From Clostridia bacterium (GTDB lineage Bacteria; Bacillota; Clostridia; TANB77; CAG-508): a DNA stretch of 42,826 nt. Made by a program: the position numbers and the translations under genes. Positions within the stretch are counted from its first letter, which is position 1. Every line of letters starts with the position of its first letter. Below the pieces are notes generated by a model that did not search any database, was not told the DNA's origin, and saw only the letters and a program-made list of their open reading frames with translations. The stretch lies in contig JAEESU010000010.1 of the NCBI GenBank assembly GCA_016290095.1, positions 219,286 through 262,111 on the forward strand, given 5' to 3'. Below are positions 26,774 through 34,877 of this stretch, piece after piece.

Positions 26774-26800
26774 AAAATAAACCTCTCTAATTTGTAATTC

Positions 26801-26830
26801 ATTATATTATAGATATCAATTAAAATGCAA
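26801..26830 (-). promoter_or_regulatory. Promoter of the GH30 gene
   Basis: On the minus strand: TTGCAT, 18 bases, perfect TATAAT, about 28 bases before the start codon. Confidence 0.6.
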
Positions 26831-26903
26831 CTTGTAATAAAAAAGATATGAAAACTTAATCCATTAGTAGTTGTATAAAAATGCATATATGATAGAATTA
26901 TAA

Positions 26904-26912
26904 TGATATAAT
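26904..26912 (+). promoter_or_regulatory. Extended -10 promoter of the LRR gene
   Basis: TG, one base, perfect TATAAT (26907-26912), 33 bases before the start at 26945. No good -35 is found at 17 bases. Confidence 0.55.
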
Positions 26913-26944
26913 AGTTGTTTCTTGTATAGAAAAGGGAGATACAA

Positions 26945-28570
26945 ATGATAAATAAAAAAGAGTTTGATTTATTGTTAAAAGAGATTTTTCAAATTGAAAA
27001 TAAAATAGAAGAAGTTAAAATCTTAAGTGAGTTTGATGAAGCTTCTGAATTTGAAAGAAAATTAGAAAGCATTAGATTTAAAGCAAAAGATATTGTTTTA
27101 GATAATGATAATAAATCTGACGGATTTGATTTATTATCAATTGAAATTTTTGCTAACTTAATCGAATTAGATTCCGAAATAGATTATTATATCTTAAAAA
27201 AGAAAAATATAATTGAAAGTGCTGTAGAAAATCAAATTGATGCAGAAGCATTACAAAAAATAAAAATTTTATGGGAAAGCATTGAAAAAGATATTACTAT
27301 TTGGCATGAGACAGAACATAATCCAATTGAAGATGTTGAGTTTCAAAAACACATTGGTAAAACAACTCTAGATATTATAGTTTATCAATTACAAATTGAA
27401 GGTATTCTTGATTTTACAAAAGTTTTTAGGTTTTGTAAAAAAGAATATTTAATTAATGCTTTAAAAGAAAATTTATATGATGGTGCAAAAGACGAAAAAG
27501 ATGATTTCCTTGCAAAACAGAGACTAATAGATATTGCGAAAAAAGTATCAGAAGAAGACCTTTATGATTATAAGATATGGAAGCAAATATTAGACATTAG
27601 AGGAGTAAAAGCTTACAATAACCACATTGAAATACTTGGAAATTTGCAAGAAAAAGATAATACTAAATTTTACATTCCTAAAGATAATAAACCAAAAAAT
27701 AAAGATCAAGATTTAGAAATATATGATGATGGTTCTATTGCATTTATTATAAAAAACTGGTTTGCTTCATTAAGACGAAATAGTATGCAAAAAAGAATGT
27801 ATAATAACTGGCTTACAATTAAAGGACCAGCTTTTAAAACAGAAATAGATGAAGATGTTTTTTATTTCTTTGAAAGTTATATTAATAAGAATTATATAGA
27901 AAATGCTAAGAAGTTAGTAGTTGCAAGTAACGGTGTTGCAAAATATAATTTTGAAAAAAATGCAAAATGGAATAATTTAGAAGAGATAAAATTTTTAGGT
28001 GAGAAAGGTTCTTCAAGTATAAATTTAAGTCCTGATAAAACTTATCAATGCATTGGAAACGATTCTTTTTCAAATTGTCCAAAACTTAAAAATATTTTCT
28101 TTGGAAAAATCGAATTAATTGGCGAAAGAGCATTTAAAAATTGTGATAGTATCACAGAACTTGTTTTTCCAGAAAGTATAATGAATATTGGAGAAGATGC
28201 TTTTTGTGATTGTAAAAATCTTAAAAAAGTAACATATCTTGGAAAATTAGAAACATACATTTTGGGAAGGCCTCAAAATATTATAAATTATTTTGAAAAC
28301 ACTGGTTTAGAAGAAATAGTTTATCCTGATATTGAGTCTGCTTTTAATTTTGTAATTACTAATTGCCCTAGCTTAAATAAAATAACTGTTTCTTGCTTAA
28401 ATAATATTTCAATTCCTTTTAAAATCTGTAAATACAGATTAGGAAGGGAAGAAGGAATAGTTACTTTTGTTGGCGAAAAATCATTGAATTTATGGAAAAA
28501 GAGAAATGGCACGATTCGTTTTTTTGAACTTACAGAAGATGATAAAGCAAAATATAAAATAAGAAGTTAA
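26945..28570 (+). CDS. Cytosolic protein with BspA-type leucine-rich repeats
   Basis: A 541-residue protein without signal peptide or membrane helix. The first roughly 260 residues are charged and helical (coiled-coil-like at about 5-50). The middle contains a short basic patch, NWFASLRRNSMQKRMYNNW, at about 275-295. From about 340 to 490 there are repeats of the BspA/LRR_5 type: CIGNDSFSNCPKLKNIFF, LIGERAFKNCDSITELVFPE and NIGEDAFCDCKNLKKVTYLG are consecutive units. LRR_5 proteins are usually surface-exposed; this one appears cytosolic. The ribosome binding site is AAAGGGAG. Monocistronic between the divergent GH30 gene and the convergent 77-residue gene. Function unknown; protein binding is likely. 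Confidence 0.82.
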   Translation: MINKKEFDLLLKEIFQIENKIEEVKILSEFDEASEFERKLESIRFKAKDIVLDNDNKSDGFDLLSIEIFANLIELDSEIDYYILKKKNIIESAVENQIDAEALQKIKILWESIEKDITIWHETEHNPIEDVEFQKHIGKTTLDIIVYQLQIEGILDFTKVFRFCKKEYLINALKENLYDGAKDEKDDFLAKQRLIDIAKKVSEEDLYDYKIWKQILDIRGVKAYNNHIEILGNLQEKDNTKFYIPKDNKPKNKDQDLEIYDDGSIAFIIKNWFASLRRNSMQKRMYNNWLTIKGPAFKTEIDEDVFYFFESYINKNYIENAKKLVVASNGVAKYNFEKNAKWNNLEEIKFLGEKGSSSINLSPDKTYQCIGNDSFSNCPKLKNIFFGKIELIGERAFKNCDSITELVFPESIMNIGEDAFCDCKNLKKVTYLGKLETYILGRPQNIINYFENTGLEEIVYPDIESAFNFVITNCPSLNKITVSCLNNISIPFKICKYRLGREEGIVTFVGEKSLNLWKKRNGTIRFFELTEDDKAKYKIRS

Positions 28571-28584
28571 TATGAAAATAATAT

Positions 28585-28611
28585 AAAAGTTGCCGCGGCG
28601 AGTGCCGCGGC
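28585..28611 (-). terminator. G+C-rich terminator of the 77-residue gene
   Basis: An 8-bp all-G/C stem GCCGCGGC / GCCGCGGC around a 4-base loop, then (minus strand) AACTTTT. It lies 21 bases after the LRR stop and may also end that transcript. Confidence 0.85.
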
Positions 28612-28621
28612 TTTCGAGATT

Positions 28622-28855
28622 TTACCAGGAGACCTGCTTAGAGACCCAGTTCATCGGGTCTTCCCCCCTGGCCCAGACCAGGATGGTGACGTCGCCAAAG
28701 TGGTAGGACCAGATGTTGTAGCTCGTGCTGGAGACGGTCGTGAACTTGTCGGGGTTGATCGAGTGGATGAACCTCGCCGTGTCGGGGTTCCGGCTCACAG
28801 CCAGCATGATGCCATTCTTGATGGCGGGAGAGGGGTTCTTCTGGATGTTGAACAT
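28622..28855 (-). CDS. Extremely G+C-rich gene for a 77-residue soluble protein
   Basis: A compact gene in its own unit: promoter at 28928-28956, leader hairpin, AGAGGAGG ribosome binding site seven bases before the ATG, and a G+C terminator. The protein begins MFNIQKNPSPAIKNGIM, has no membrane helix and contains five Trp (for example NIWSYHFGDVTILVWARG, and it ends in SKQVSW). It looks like a small alpha/beta domain. By direct count 71 of 77 codons end in G or C, whereas neighbouring genes overwhelmingly end in A or T, so codon choice is foreign or under special selection. A 66-codon ORF on the opposite strand is a by-product of the base composition. No family is recognised. Confidence 0.8.
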   Translation of the reverse strand: MFNIQKNPSPAIKNGIMLAVSRNPDTARFIHSINPDKFTTVSSTSYNIWSYHFGDVTILVWARGEDPMNWVSKQVSW

Positions 28856-28883
28856 GGTTTTTCCTCCTCTTTCTCGGGTGTTC

Positions 28884-28907
28884 GGTGTACTTTACTATAA
28901 GTTCACC
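28884..28907 (-). other. 5' UTR hairpin of the 77-residue gene
   Basis: GGTG-A-ACTT, loop ATAGTA, AAGT-A-CACC on the minus strand: an eight-pair stem with one A-A mismatch, between promoter and ribosome binding site. Confidence 0.55.
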
Positions 28908-28927
28908 TGACTACCGGTGTTAAATAA

Positions 28928-28956
28928 ATGTTAACATAAAATCGAGAAAAAGTCAA
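28928..28956 (-). promoter_or_regulatory. Promoter of the 77-residue gene
   Basis: On the minus strand: TTGACT, exactly 17 bases, TAACAT with an extended TG. The promoter lies in AT-rich DNA; the G+C-rich stretch begins just downstream of it. Confidence 0.75.
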
Positions 28957-29027
28957 TTCTAAGTTAGCTTTTAATTCCAGTATTATAAGTGTAATTAAAA
29001 AGAAATATAATATTAATTAAAAAGTAT

Positions 29028-29056
29028 TTGTATGTAAAATGTAAAAATGATAGTAT
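29028..29056 (+). promoter_or_regulatory. Promoter of the seven-gene lipid-like cluster
   Basis: TTGTAT, 17 bases, TAGTAT with extended TG at 29048-29049, 42 bases before the first start. No other promoter or terminator of note is seen before 39182. Confidence 0.5.
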
Positions 29057-29098
29057 TATTTTGGTATATTAGATATTAGTTTGGAAAGGATTATATAA

Positions 29099-30211
29099 AT
29101 GGAAACAAAAGAACTGGTAAAAAGTGAAGTAGAAGATTATGCTAAGTTTGATTTAATAAGGTATGCACAAGTTTGGGAAGATGCTGATATTTTACTAGAG
29201 TCATTAAATATTAATGAAAATGATAATATTCTTTCAATTGCATCTGCTGGAGAAAATGCTTTGAGTCTATTGGTTAAAAATCCAAATAAAGTTTATGCAA
29301 TTGACCTAAACTTAAATCAAATGGCTTGCACTGAACTAAAGAAAATATCTTATAAATTTTTAAATTATGAAGAATGTATGGAATTATTAGGTGTAATTGA
29401 TTCAAATAATCGAATAGACTTGTATAACAAAATAAAAAATGAGCTTAATGAAGAAACTCAAAAATATTTTGAAAAAAATATTGAAATAATTAAAGCTGGA
29501 ATAATTCATACAGGAAAGTTTGAAAAGTATTTTCAAATATTTGGTAAAAAAATTCTACCTCTAATTCATTCAAAAAGAACTAGAGAATTACTTCTAAGTA
29601 AAAAAACAAAAGAAGAAAGAGTAGAATTTTATAATAAACAATGGAATAATTTACGTTGGCGTTTACTGTTTAAAATTTTCTTTTCACGAACTGTTATGGG
29701 AAAGCTTGGTAGAGATAAAGCCTTTTTTAGATATGTAAATGTAAATGTTGCAGAACATATTTTGGAGAGAACTAAATATGCAATCACAGAATTAGACACT
29801 TCAGAAAATTCATATTTACATTATATTATTAATAATAAATATGATAAAGTTTTGCCATTAGCTTATAGAAAAGAAAATTTTGAAATAATAAAAAAGAATA
29901 TAGATAAATTAGTTTTATTAACAGAGTCTGTTGAAACTTTTATTGAAAGAGATGATGTAGATTATATTACAAAATATAATTTAAGTGATATTTTTGAATA
30001 TATGGATGATTCTCAAATGTGTAAAATTTATGAAAGTATTTTAAAAAAATCACCATCTGGTTCTCGAGTAGTATACTGGAATATGCTTGCAGATAAAAGA
30101 GCATCTAAATACTTTGAAAACCTAGATTATAAGGAAAAAGAGTCTGATGAGTTATTGAAAAAAGATAAAGCATTTTTTTATAGTAAATTAATTATTGAGG
30201 AGATTAAGTAA
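29099..30211 (+). CDS. BtaA-like SAM:diacylglycerol 3-amino-3-carboxypropyltransferase (DUF3419)
   Basis: A 370-residue DUF3419 protein. The characterised member BtaA moves the 3-amino-3-carboxypropyl group of S-adenosylmethionine onto diacylglycerol, making diacylglyceryl-homoserine, the first step of betaine-lipid synthesis. Family motifs are RYAQVWEDADILLESL at residues 21-36, NILSIASAGENALSLL at about 43-58 (SAM-binding loop) and VYAIDLNLNQMACTELK at about 64-80. Further signs are the 'GKFEKYFQIFGKKILPLIH' region (described by position, about 141-159) and the C-terminal SRVVYWNML. No BtaB-type N-methyltransferase accompanies it, so the product may not be a betaine lipid. The ribosome binding site is AAAGGA. 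The stop overlaps the next start (TAATG). Whether the acceptor is diacylglycerol is inferred. Confidence 0.88.
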   Translation: METKELVKSEVEDYAKFDLIRYAQVWEDADILLESLNINENDNILSIASAGENALSLLVKNPNKVYAIDLNLNQMACTELKKISYKFLNYEECMELLGVIDSNNRIDLYNKIKNELNEETQKYFEKNIEIIKAGIIHTGKFEKYFQIFGKKILPLIHSKRTRELLLSKKTKEERVEFYNKQWNNLRWRLLFKIFFSRTVMGKLGRDKAFFRYVNVNVAEHILERTKYAITELDTSENSYLHYIINNKYDKVLPLAYRKENFEIIKKNIDKLVLLTESVETFIERDDVDYITKYNLSDIFEYMDDSQMCKIYESILKKSPSGSRVVYWNMLADKRASKYFENLDYKEKESDELLKKDKAFFYSKLIIEEIK

Positions 30212-31563
30212 TGGTAATAGAGTGGGGAAGTATTTTATTAGTACTTATACTTATTTTCATAGCTTTGATAATAATAAAAATAATTGAAAAAAAATCCAAC
30301 ATAAATGCAGAGCTTAAAAGAAAATCGTTCCATGTATCAATGGGAATAGTAATGCTATCATTTCCATATATATTTAAATCAACTTACTCAGTTGGTGTTC
30401 TTGGAATAATTGCACTTATTATAATGGTTATATTAAAAAGAACTAAACTTAAAAACTCAATTGGAACAGTGCTTTATAGCGTAAATAGAGAATCTCTTGG
30501 AGAAGTATTTTTTATAATTGCTGTTTTTAGTATCTTCTTTTTATCAAAGGGAGACAAGGTATTATATAGTATACCTATATTAGTTTTAACATTTGCTGAT
30601 AGTACAGCAGCTCTTATAGGAAAAAACTATGGAAAAAATAATTTAGCCGAATTTAGCGAGGATTCTAAAAGCATTGAAGGAAGCTTTATGTTTTTTATTG
30701 TTGCGTTTATGGCAACACTAGTCCCTCTTCTTCTTTGGACAGAAGTGGGACGAGAAGAAACGTTGATTATTTCGACTATAGTTGGATTTAATGCGGCACT
30801 TATAGAAATGATTTCACATACTGGAAATGATAACTTATTAATACCTCTAACAACCTATGCATTTGTTGCGACACACATAAACCAAAATTTAGAAGTATTA
30901 AAATTTGATTTAATAATAATTGCAATAATATATGTAATTGTATGTATTGCAAATAGAGTAAAGGTTTGGAGTAAACTTGCATTAGTTGAAACATTAGTTG
31001 TAGGATATTTAAGCATTGTACTATATGGATGGTATGCTATAGTGCCTCCAATTATTTTATTTTTAACTGTTTTAAGGTTTCCTAGAAGAACTGAAGAAGA
31101 AAAGAAAAAATTATATGATGCTAGAATAATTGAAACAAACATCATTATAGGCATTTCTTTATGCGGCTTAGTAGCAATTACAGGTTTAAAAGAAGAGTTT
31201 TTTATGATTTATTCAACATGTTATGCTATGCATTTAATAATTAATACATATATAAGATTAAAATACTATTTTAATTTAAGTGAAATCAAAAGTGTTGCAT
31301 TTTCATTTATTAAAGGACTAATATTTATTTATTTGCCATCATTAATTCTTTATAAAATAGTATTTAGTGGAAATATTGATTCTTTATTTACTTTATTGAT
31401 GATTATATCAATGTTTGCAAGTTCAATTTTAATTTATTTGAAAAAGAAAGATATAATTAATGAAGAGGTTTCAAAAGACAATGGTTATATGCATATGTCG
31501 ATAGTATTATTATTCACATTATTATTGTGTATAATTAAGTTTTATCAAATAATTTTTGGTTAA
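30211..31563 (+). CDS. Integral membrane CTP-dependent lipid kinase-like protein (phytol/dolichol kinase family), extended
   Basis: A 450-residue polytopic membrane protein with about a dozen hydrophobic segments. The first roughly 220 residues match the SEC59/VTE5/DGK1 family (phytol, dolichol or diacylglycerol kinases using CTP), which is related to CDP-diacylglycerol synthases. Matches are ELKRKSFHVSMG at 34-45, FADSTAALIGKNYGK at 128-142, KSIEGSFMFF at 153-162 and NDNLLIPL at 206-213. The C-terminal half (about 225-450) adds another six to seven helices that I do not recognise; family members are normally only about 200-300 residues. Translation is coupled to the BtaA-like gene. Likely phosphorylates or activates a lipid alcohol for the pathway; substrate unknown. 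Confidence 0.8.
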   Translation: MVIEWGSILLVLILIFIALIIIKIIEKKSNINAELKRKSFHVSMGIVMLSFPYIFKSTYSVGVLGIIALIIMVILKRTKLKNSIGTVLYSVNRESLGEVFFIIAVFSIFFLSKGDKVLYSIPILVLTFADSTAALIGKNYGKNNLAEFSEDSKSIEGSFMFFIVAFMATLVPLLLWTEVGREETLIISTIVGFNAALIEMISHTGNDNLLIPLTTYAFVATHINQNLEVLKFDLIIIAIIYVIVCIANRVKVWSKLALVETLVVGYLSIVLYGWYAIVPPIILFLTVLRFPRRTEEEKKKLYDARIIETNIIIGISLCGLVAITGLKEEFFMIYSTCYAMHLIINTYIRLKYYFNLSEIKSVAFSFIKGLIFIYLPSLILYKIVFSGNIDSLFTLLMIISMFASSILIYLKKKDIINEEVSKDNGYMHMSIVLLFTLLLCIIKFYQIIFG

Positions 31564-31574
31564 GAGGTAAAATT

Positions 31575-32480
31575 ATGGATTTTAAAATCGAAAATATTGG
31601 CAATAATGTTAAGATTACTTTAAATAGTTCAACTGCGACATGCTTTTTCTTAAATACACCGATTTTAGATGGTAAAAACATTGGATGTATTGGTGAATTA
31701 GAAATTAATAATTACGATGATGGAATTAAGCTAATTAAAAAGTGTGAAGATATTTTAAGAGAAAAAGAAGTAAAATATATTGTTGCACCAATGAATGGAA
31801 ATACATGGAAAAAGTATAGAACACTTAAATATTCAAATGGTGACGAACCATTTATTTTAGAAAATGTTAACCCTATTGAAGATAATGAAGTTTTAAAAAA
31901 TACAGGATTTAATGAAATTAATACTTATACTTCTTGCAGAGGACTTATATCAGATGCTTATAAATCTGAATTAATTGATATAGCTGAAAATCAAATTAAG
32001 ACTGAAAATATTACTATAAGGAAATTCAATAAAGAGAACTATATTGAAGATTTAAATAAAATATTTAATGTTTCAAAAGAAAGTTTTACAAGAAATCCGT
32101 TTTATACTCCAATAGAACGAGGTGATTTTATTAGTCAATATGAACCATATATTTCAATGATTGATGAGGATTTAATTTTAATTGCTGAAAAAAATGGAAT
32201 AGAAGTAGGCTTTGTTTTTTGTATACCTGATTTTAATGAACTTAAGCGAGGCAAGCCTTTACAAACATTAATATTAAAAACAATTGCTGTAAAACCTGAA
32301 TTTGAAGATTTAGCAATAGGCAATGTTTTATTAAACAGAATAGCAAATATCGCAAAAGAAAAAAATTACTTAGAATGGATTTTTGCATTTATGTATTCAA
32401 ATAATACTTCACAAAAAATGGCAAGTAGAAATGGTGCAAAAGTAATTAGAGAATATGCATTATATGGAAAGGAATTATAA
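31575..32480 (+). CDS. GNAT family acyltransferase
   Basis: A 301-residue cytosolic protein. An N-terminal region of about 130 residues has some GNAT-like character (NGNTWKKYRTLKY), possibly a degenerate repeat. The recognisable GNAT domain is at about 140-300, with IRKFNKENYIEDL opening, LILIAEKNGIEVGFVFCIPDF (positions about 196-216), TLILKTIAVKPEFEDLAIGN where the acyl-CoA pyrophosphate loop is expected, and YSNNTSQKMASRNGAKVIREYALY as the C-terminal helix/strand. The loop is the atypical DLAIGN rather than RGxGxG. Such enzymes N- or O-acylate amines; in this operon the amino group of a homoserine-type head group is an attractive but unproven target. AGAGGT is the ribosome binding site; it ends one base before the next gene. 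Confidence 0.8.
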   Translation: MDFKIENIGNNVKITLNSSTATCFFLNTPILDGKNIGCIGELEINNYDDGIKLIKKCEDILREKEVKYIVAPMNGNTWKKYRTLKYSNGDEPFILENVNPIEDNEVLKNTGFNEINTYTSCRGLISDAYKSELIDIAENQIKTENITIRKFNKENYIEDLNKIFNVSKESFTRNPFYTPIERGDFISQYEPYISMIDEDLILIAEKNGIEVGFVFCIPDFNELKRGKPLQTLILKTIAVKPEFEDLAIGNVLLNRIANIAKEKNYLEWIFAFMYSNNTSQKMASRNGAKVIREYALYGKEL

Positions 32481-32481
32481 A

Positions 32482-33969
32482 ATGAATTTAACAAATAATT
32501 TATTACGTAATTTTCAGAGTGTTCCTGACAATATTTGTTTAATACAAGATAATATTAAAATTGATTATAAAACTTTATATAATAAAGTTGCAAATTTTGC
32601 AGTATATCTAAAAAAACATGGAATAAAAAAAGGAGATAATGTTCTTGTATTAATTCCAATGTCAATTAATTTATATGTTTCATTACTAGCAATATGGTCT
32701 ATTGGTGCATCAGCATGCTTTATGGATGCTGGATTTATAAAAAATGGAATGAAAAAAAATGAATTTAAAGAGGTTAACGGCATAATTGGAATAACTAAAT
32801 ATTTGATATATTCAAATGTAAATAGAAATTTAAGAAAACTTAGAATAAAGATTAATTCTAATATTATAAGTAAACTATCAAGTGATGTAGACTTAGATAT
32901 TGAAGAGGTTGATGAAAGCTCAAATGCAATTTTAACATATACAAGTGGAACAACAGGAACTCCTAAAGTGGCTGCAAGATCACATTCATTTTTACAAAAT
33001 CAAGGAATAATTTTAGAAAAATGCTTAAATTACGAAGAAACAGATATTGAACTTTCAAGTGTACCTATATTTACTTTATCAAATATTAATTTTGGTATTA
33101 CTACAGTAATTGCAAATGGCAATTTTAAAAATCTTGGTAATTCAAATGCTTCAAAACTTGTTAAACAAATTGAGATAAATAATATTAACAGAATAATGGC
33201 TGCTCCAGGACTTCTTAATTTAATTGTAGAGTATTGTATGATAAATAATAAGAAATTATACAATGTAAACAAAGTATTTACTGGAGGAGGAGCAGTATTT
33301 CTTGATTTTATAGAAAAAGTGAAGTTTGTATTCCCAAATGCTTTAATTACAACATTATATGGCTCTACCGAGGCAGAACCAATTGCAGAGCTTAATATAA
33401 ATGATATGACTTCTGACGATATTGAAAACACTAAAAATGGATATGGAATTTTGGCTGGAAATATTGTTGGAGTTGATGATTGCAAAACTATTAAATATGA
33501 TATTGATGAAATCGGAAATATTTCTGCTTATGAATTTAAAAAAATACAAACAGACGAAATAGGAGAAATTGTAGTTACTGGAAAAAATGTTCTTGAAGGA
33601 TATGTAAATGGTGTTGGGGATAAAGAAAATAAATTTTCAGTAGAAGGCAAAAAATATCATAGAACCGGTGATTTGGGGATAATAAAAGATGGCAAGTTAT
33701 GGCTTAGAGGGAGAATAAAACAACCATTTTTCCATATAGAAGCATCTTTACATTCAAATTTAAATATTGGAAAAACAGCCGTTTTTAAAAATGAAGGAAA
33801 AACAATATTAGTGTTAGAAAATTCTGATAATATAAAGAATGAGGATATATATAATTGTATAAATTTTGATAAAATTGATGAAATTATACATGTAAAAAAA
33901 ATACCGGTTGATAAAAGACATAGTACAAAAGTAGATTATAATGAACTTAAGAAAATATTAAAAATTTAA
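32482..33969 (+). CDS. Adenylate-forming enzyme, OleC-like (AMP-binding)
   Basis: A 495-residue ANL-superfamily enzyme. The ATP P-loop is TYTSGTTGTPK at 152-162, the adenine motif is YGSTEAEP, and the HRTGDLG motif and C-terminal domain are present, with RHSTKVDY providing the probable catalytic Lys. The features ASACFMDAGF (about 76-85) and TEAEPI recall OleC-type beta-lactone synthetases and related acyl ligases rather than standard acyl-CoA synthetases; this is a recalled resemblance only. The start is the ATG at 32482, one base after the GNAT stop, with GGAAAGGAA upstream; an in-frame ATG 27 bases earlier lies within the GNAT gene and is rejected. Likely activates an acid of the cluster product. 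Confidence 0.85.
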   Translation: MNLTNNLLRNFQSVPDNICLIQDNIKIDYKTLYNKVANFAVYLKKHGIKKGDNVLVLIPMSINLYVSLLAIWSIGASACFMDAGFIKNGMKKNEFKEVNGIIGITKYLIYSNVNRNLRKLRIKINSNIISKLSSDVDLDIEEVDESSNAILTYTSGTTGTPKVAARSHSFLQNQGIILEKCLNYEETDIELSSVPIFTLSNINFGITTVIANGNFKNLGNSNASKLVKQIEINNINRIMAAPGLLNLIVEYCMINNKKLYNVNKVFTGGGAVFLDFIEKVKFVFPNALITTLYGSTEAEPIAELNINDMTSDDIENTKNGYGILAGNIVGVDDCKTIKYDIDEIGNISAYEFKKIQTDEIGEIVVTGKNVLEGYVNGVGDKENKFSVEGKKYHRTGDLGIIKDGKLWLRGRIKQPFFHIEASLHSNLNIGKTAVFKNEGKTILVLENSDNIKNEDIYNCINFDKIDEIIHVKKIPVDKRHSTKVDYNELKKILKI

Positions 33970-33995
33970 GAAATTATATAAAATATGGAGTGAAT

Positions 33996-34859
33996 ATGAG
34001 TTTTTTTAAAAAATGGTATACATACCAAAAAGAAAGATTTCCAGTTTTAAAATATGGAACATATATTTTTTCAATTGTTTTTGCAGTGTTCTTTTATTGT
34101 AGTAATAAGACTAGTAGTTTTAACTATATATTATTAGTTCCTATGTTTATAGTTGCATTTTTACAATTTTTAATGGTAAGAATAATTGATGAGTTTAAAG
34201 ATTATGAAGAAGATAAAAAGTATAGACCTTATAGACCAGTACCAAGAGGTTTAGTATCTTTAAAAGAATTAGGAATTCTTTTTATAATATGTGCAATTAT
34301 TCAAATGATTATAACTTTTTTAATAAATAAAAAAGGAATAGTATATCTTATATTTGTATGGATAATTTTTGCAATAATGACAAAAGGATTTTTTATAAAA
34401 AGTGTTTTAGACAAACATATTTTGTTAGAGGTACTTCTTGATGAATTATTAATGCCAGTATTAGTTTTATATTTGACTAGTTTTATTGGTAATATTCAAA
34501 TAGAATTTATTTATGAAATTTTACTTATGAGCTATTTTGTTTCATGGATTGTTGAAATAGCAAGAAAAATTAGATGTAAAGAAGACGAAGAAAAAGGTGT
34601 TAAAACATATACAGCAGTTTTCGGAATAAAAAAAGCTGTTTTAATTTTATCTACCATTGAAATAATTTTAATTATAATTCAAACAAAAATTTTAACAAGT
34701 AAATATATTATCTTAACTGCTATATTATTAGTATTGGTTATGTGTTGTAATATAATATTTGTAAAAAAGCAAGATAAAAAAACATCAGATTTTGTTCAAC
34801 TTTCAGCAAATATATTAGTTTTAGCATGTTATTTTAGCATGTATTTATTAGTTTTATAA
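33996..34859 (+). CDS. UbiA-family prenyltransferase
   Basis: A 287-residue integral membrane protein with about eight to nine helices. The first Asp-rich motif is RIIDEFKDYEED at 62-73 (Asp65, Asp69, Asp73), followed by RPYRPVPRGLVSLKEL, an Arg/Pro-rich stretch typical of UbiA enzymes after that motif. A second acidic motif lies in ARKIRCKEDEEKGVKTYTAVFG, where UbiA proteins have DxxxD. Members move prenyl groups from prenyl diphosphates to aromatic, quinone, heme, sugar or glyceryl-phosphate acceptors. No quinone or heme genes are nearby, so the acceptor is probably a cluster intermediate. The start is ATG at 33996, five bases after GGAG. Confidence 0.87.
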   Translation: MSFFKKWYTYQKERFPVLKYGTYIFSIVFAVFFYCSNKTSSFNYILLVPMFIVAFLQFLMVRIIDEFKDYEEDKKYRPYRPVPRGLVSLKELGILFIICAIIQMIITFLINKKGIVYLIFVWIIFAIMTKGFFIKSVLDKHILLEVLLDELLMPVLVLYLTSFIGNIQIEFIYEILLMSYFVSWIVEIARKIRCKEDEEKGVKTYTAVFGIKKAVLILSTIEIILIIIQTKILTSKYIILTAILLVLVMCCNIIFVKKQDKKTSDFVQLSANILVLACYFSMYLLVL

Positions 34860-34877
34860 AATGGAGCATGGAAAGAT

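Noticed and set aside
28700-28910. Plus-strand ORFs opposite the 77-residue gene
   Set aside because: No ribosome binding site or promoter on that strand; open frames are expected from the G+C-rich composition, while the minus-strand frame has all expression signals.
29099-30211. Betaine-lipid (btaAB) operon
   Set aside because: No BtaB-type N-methyltransferase domain is in the operon, so only the first step is supported.
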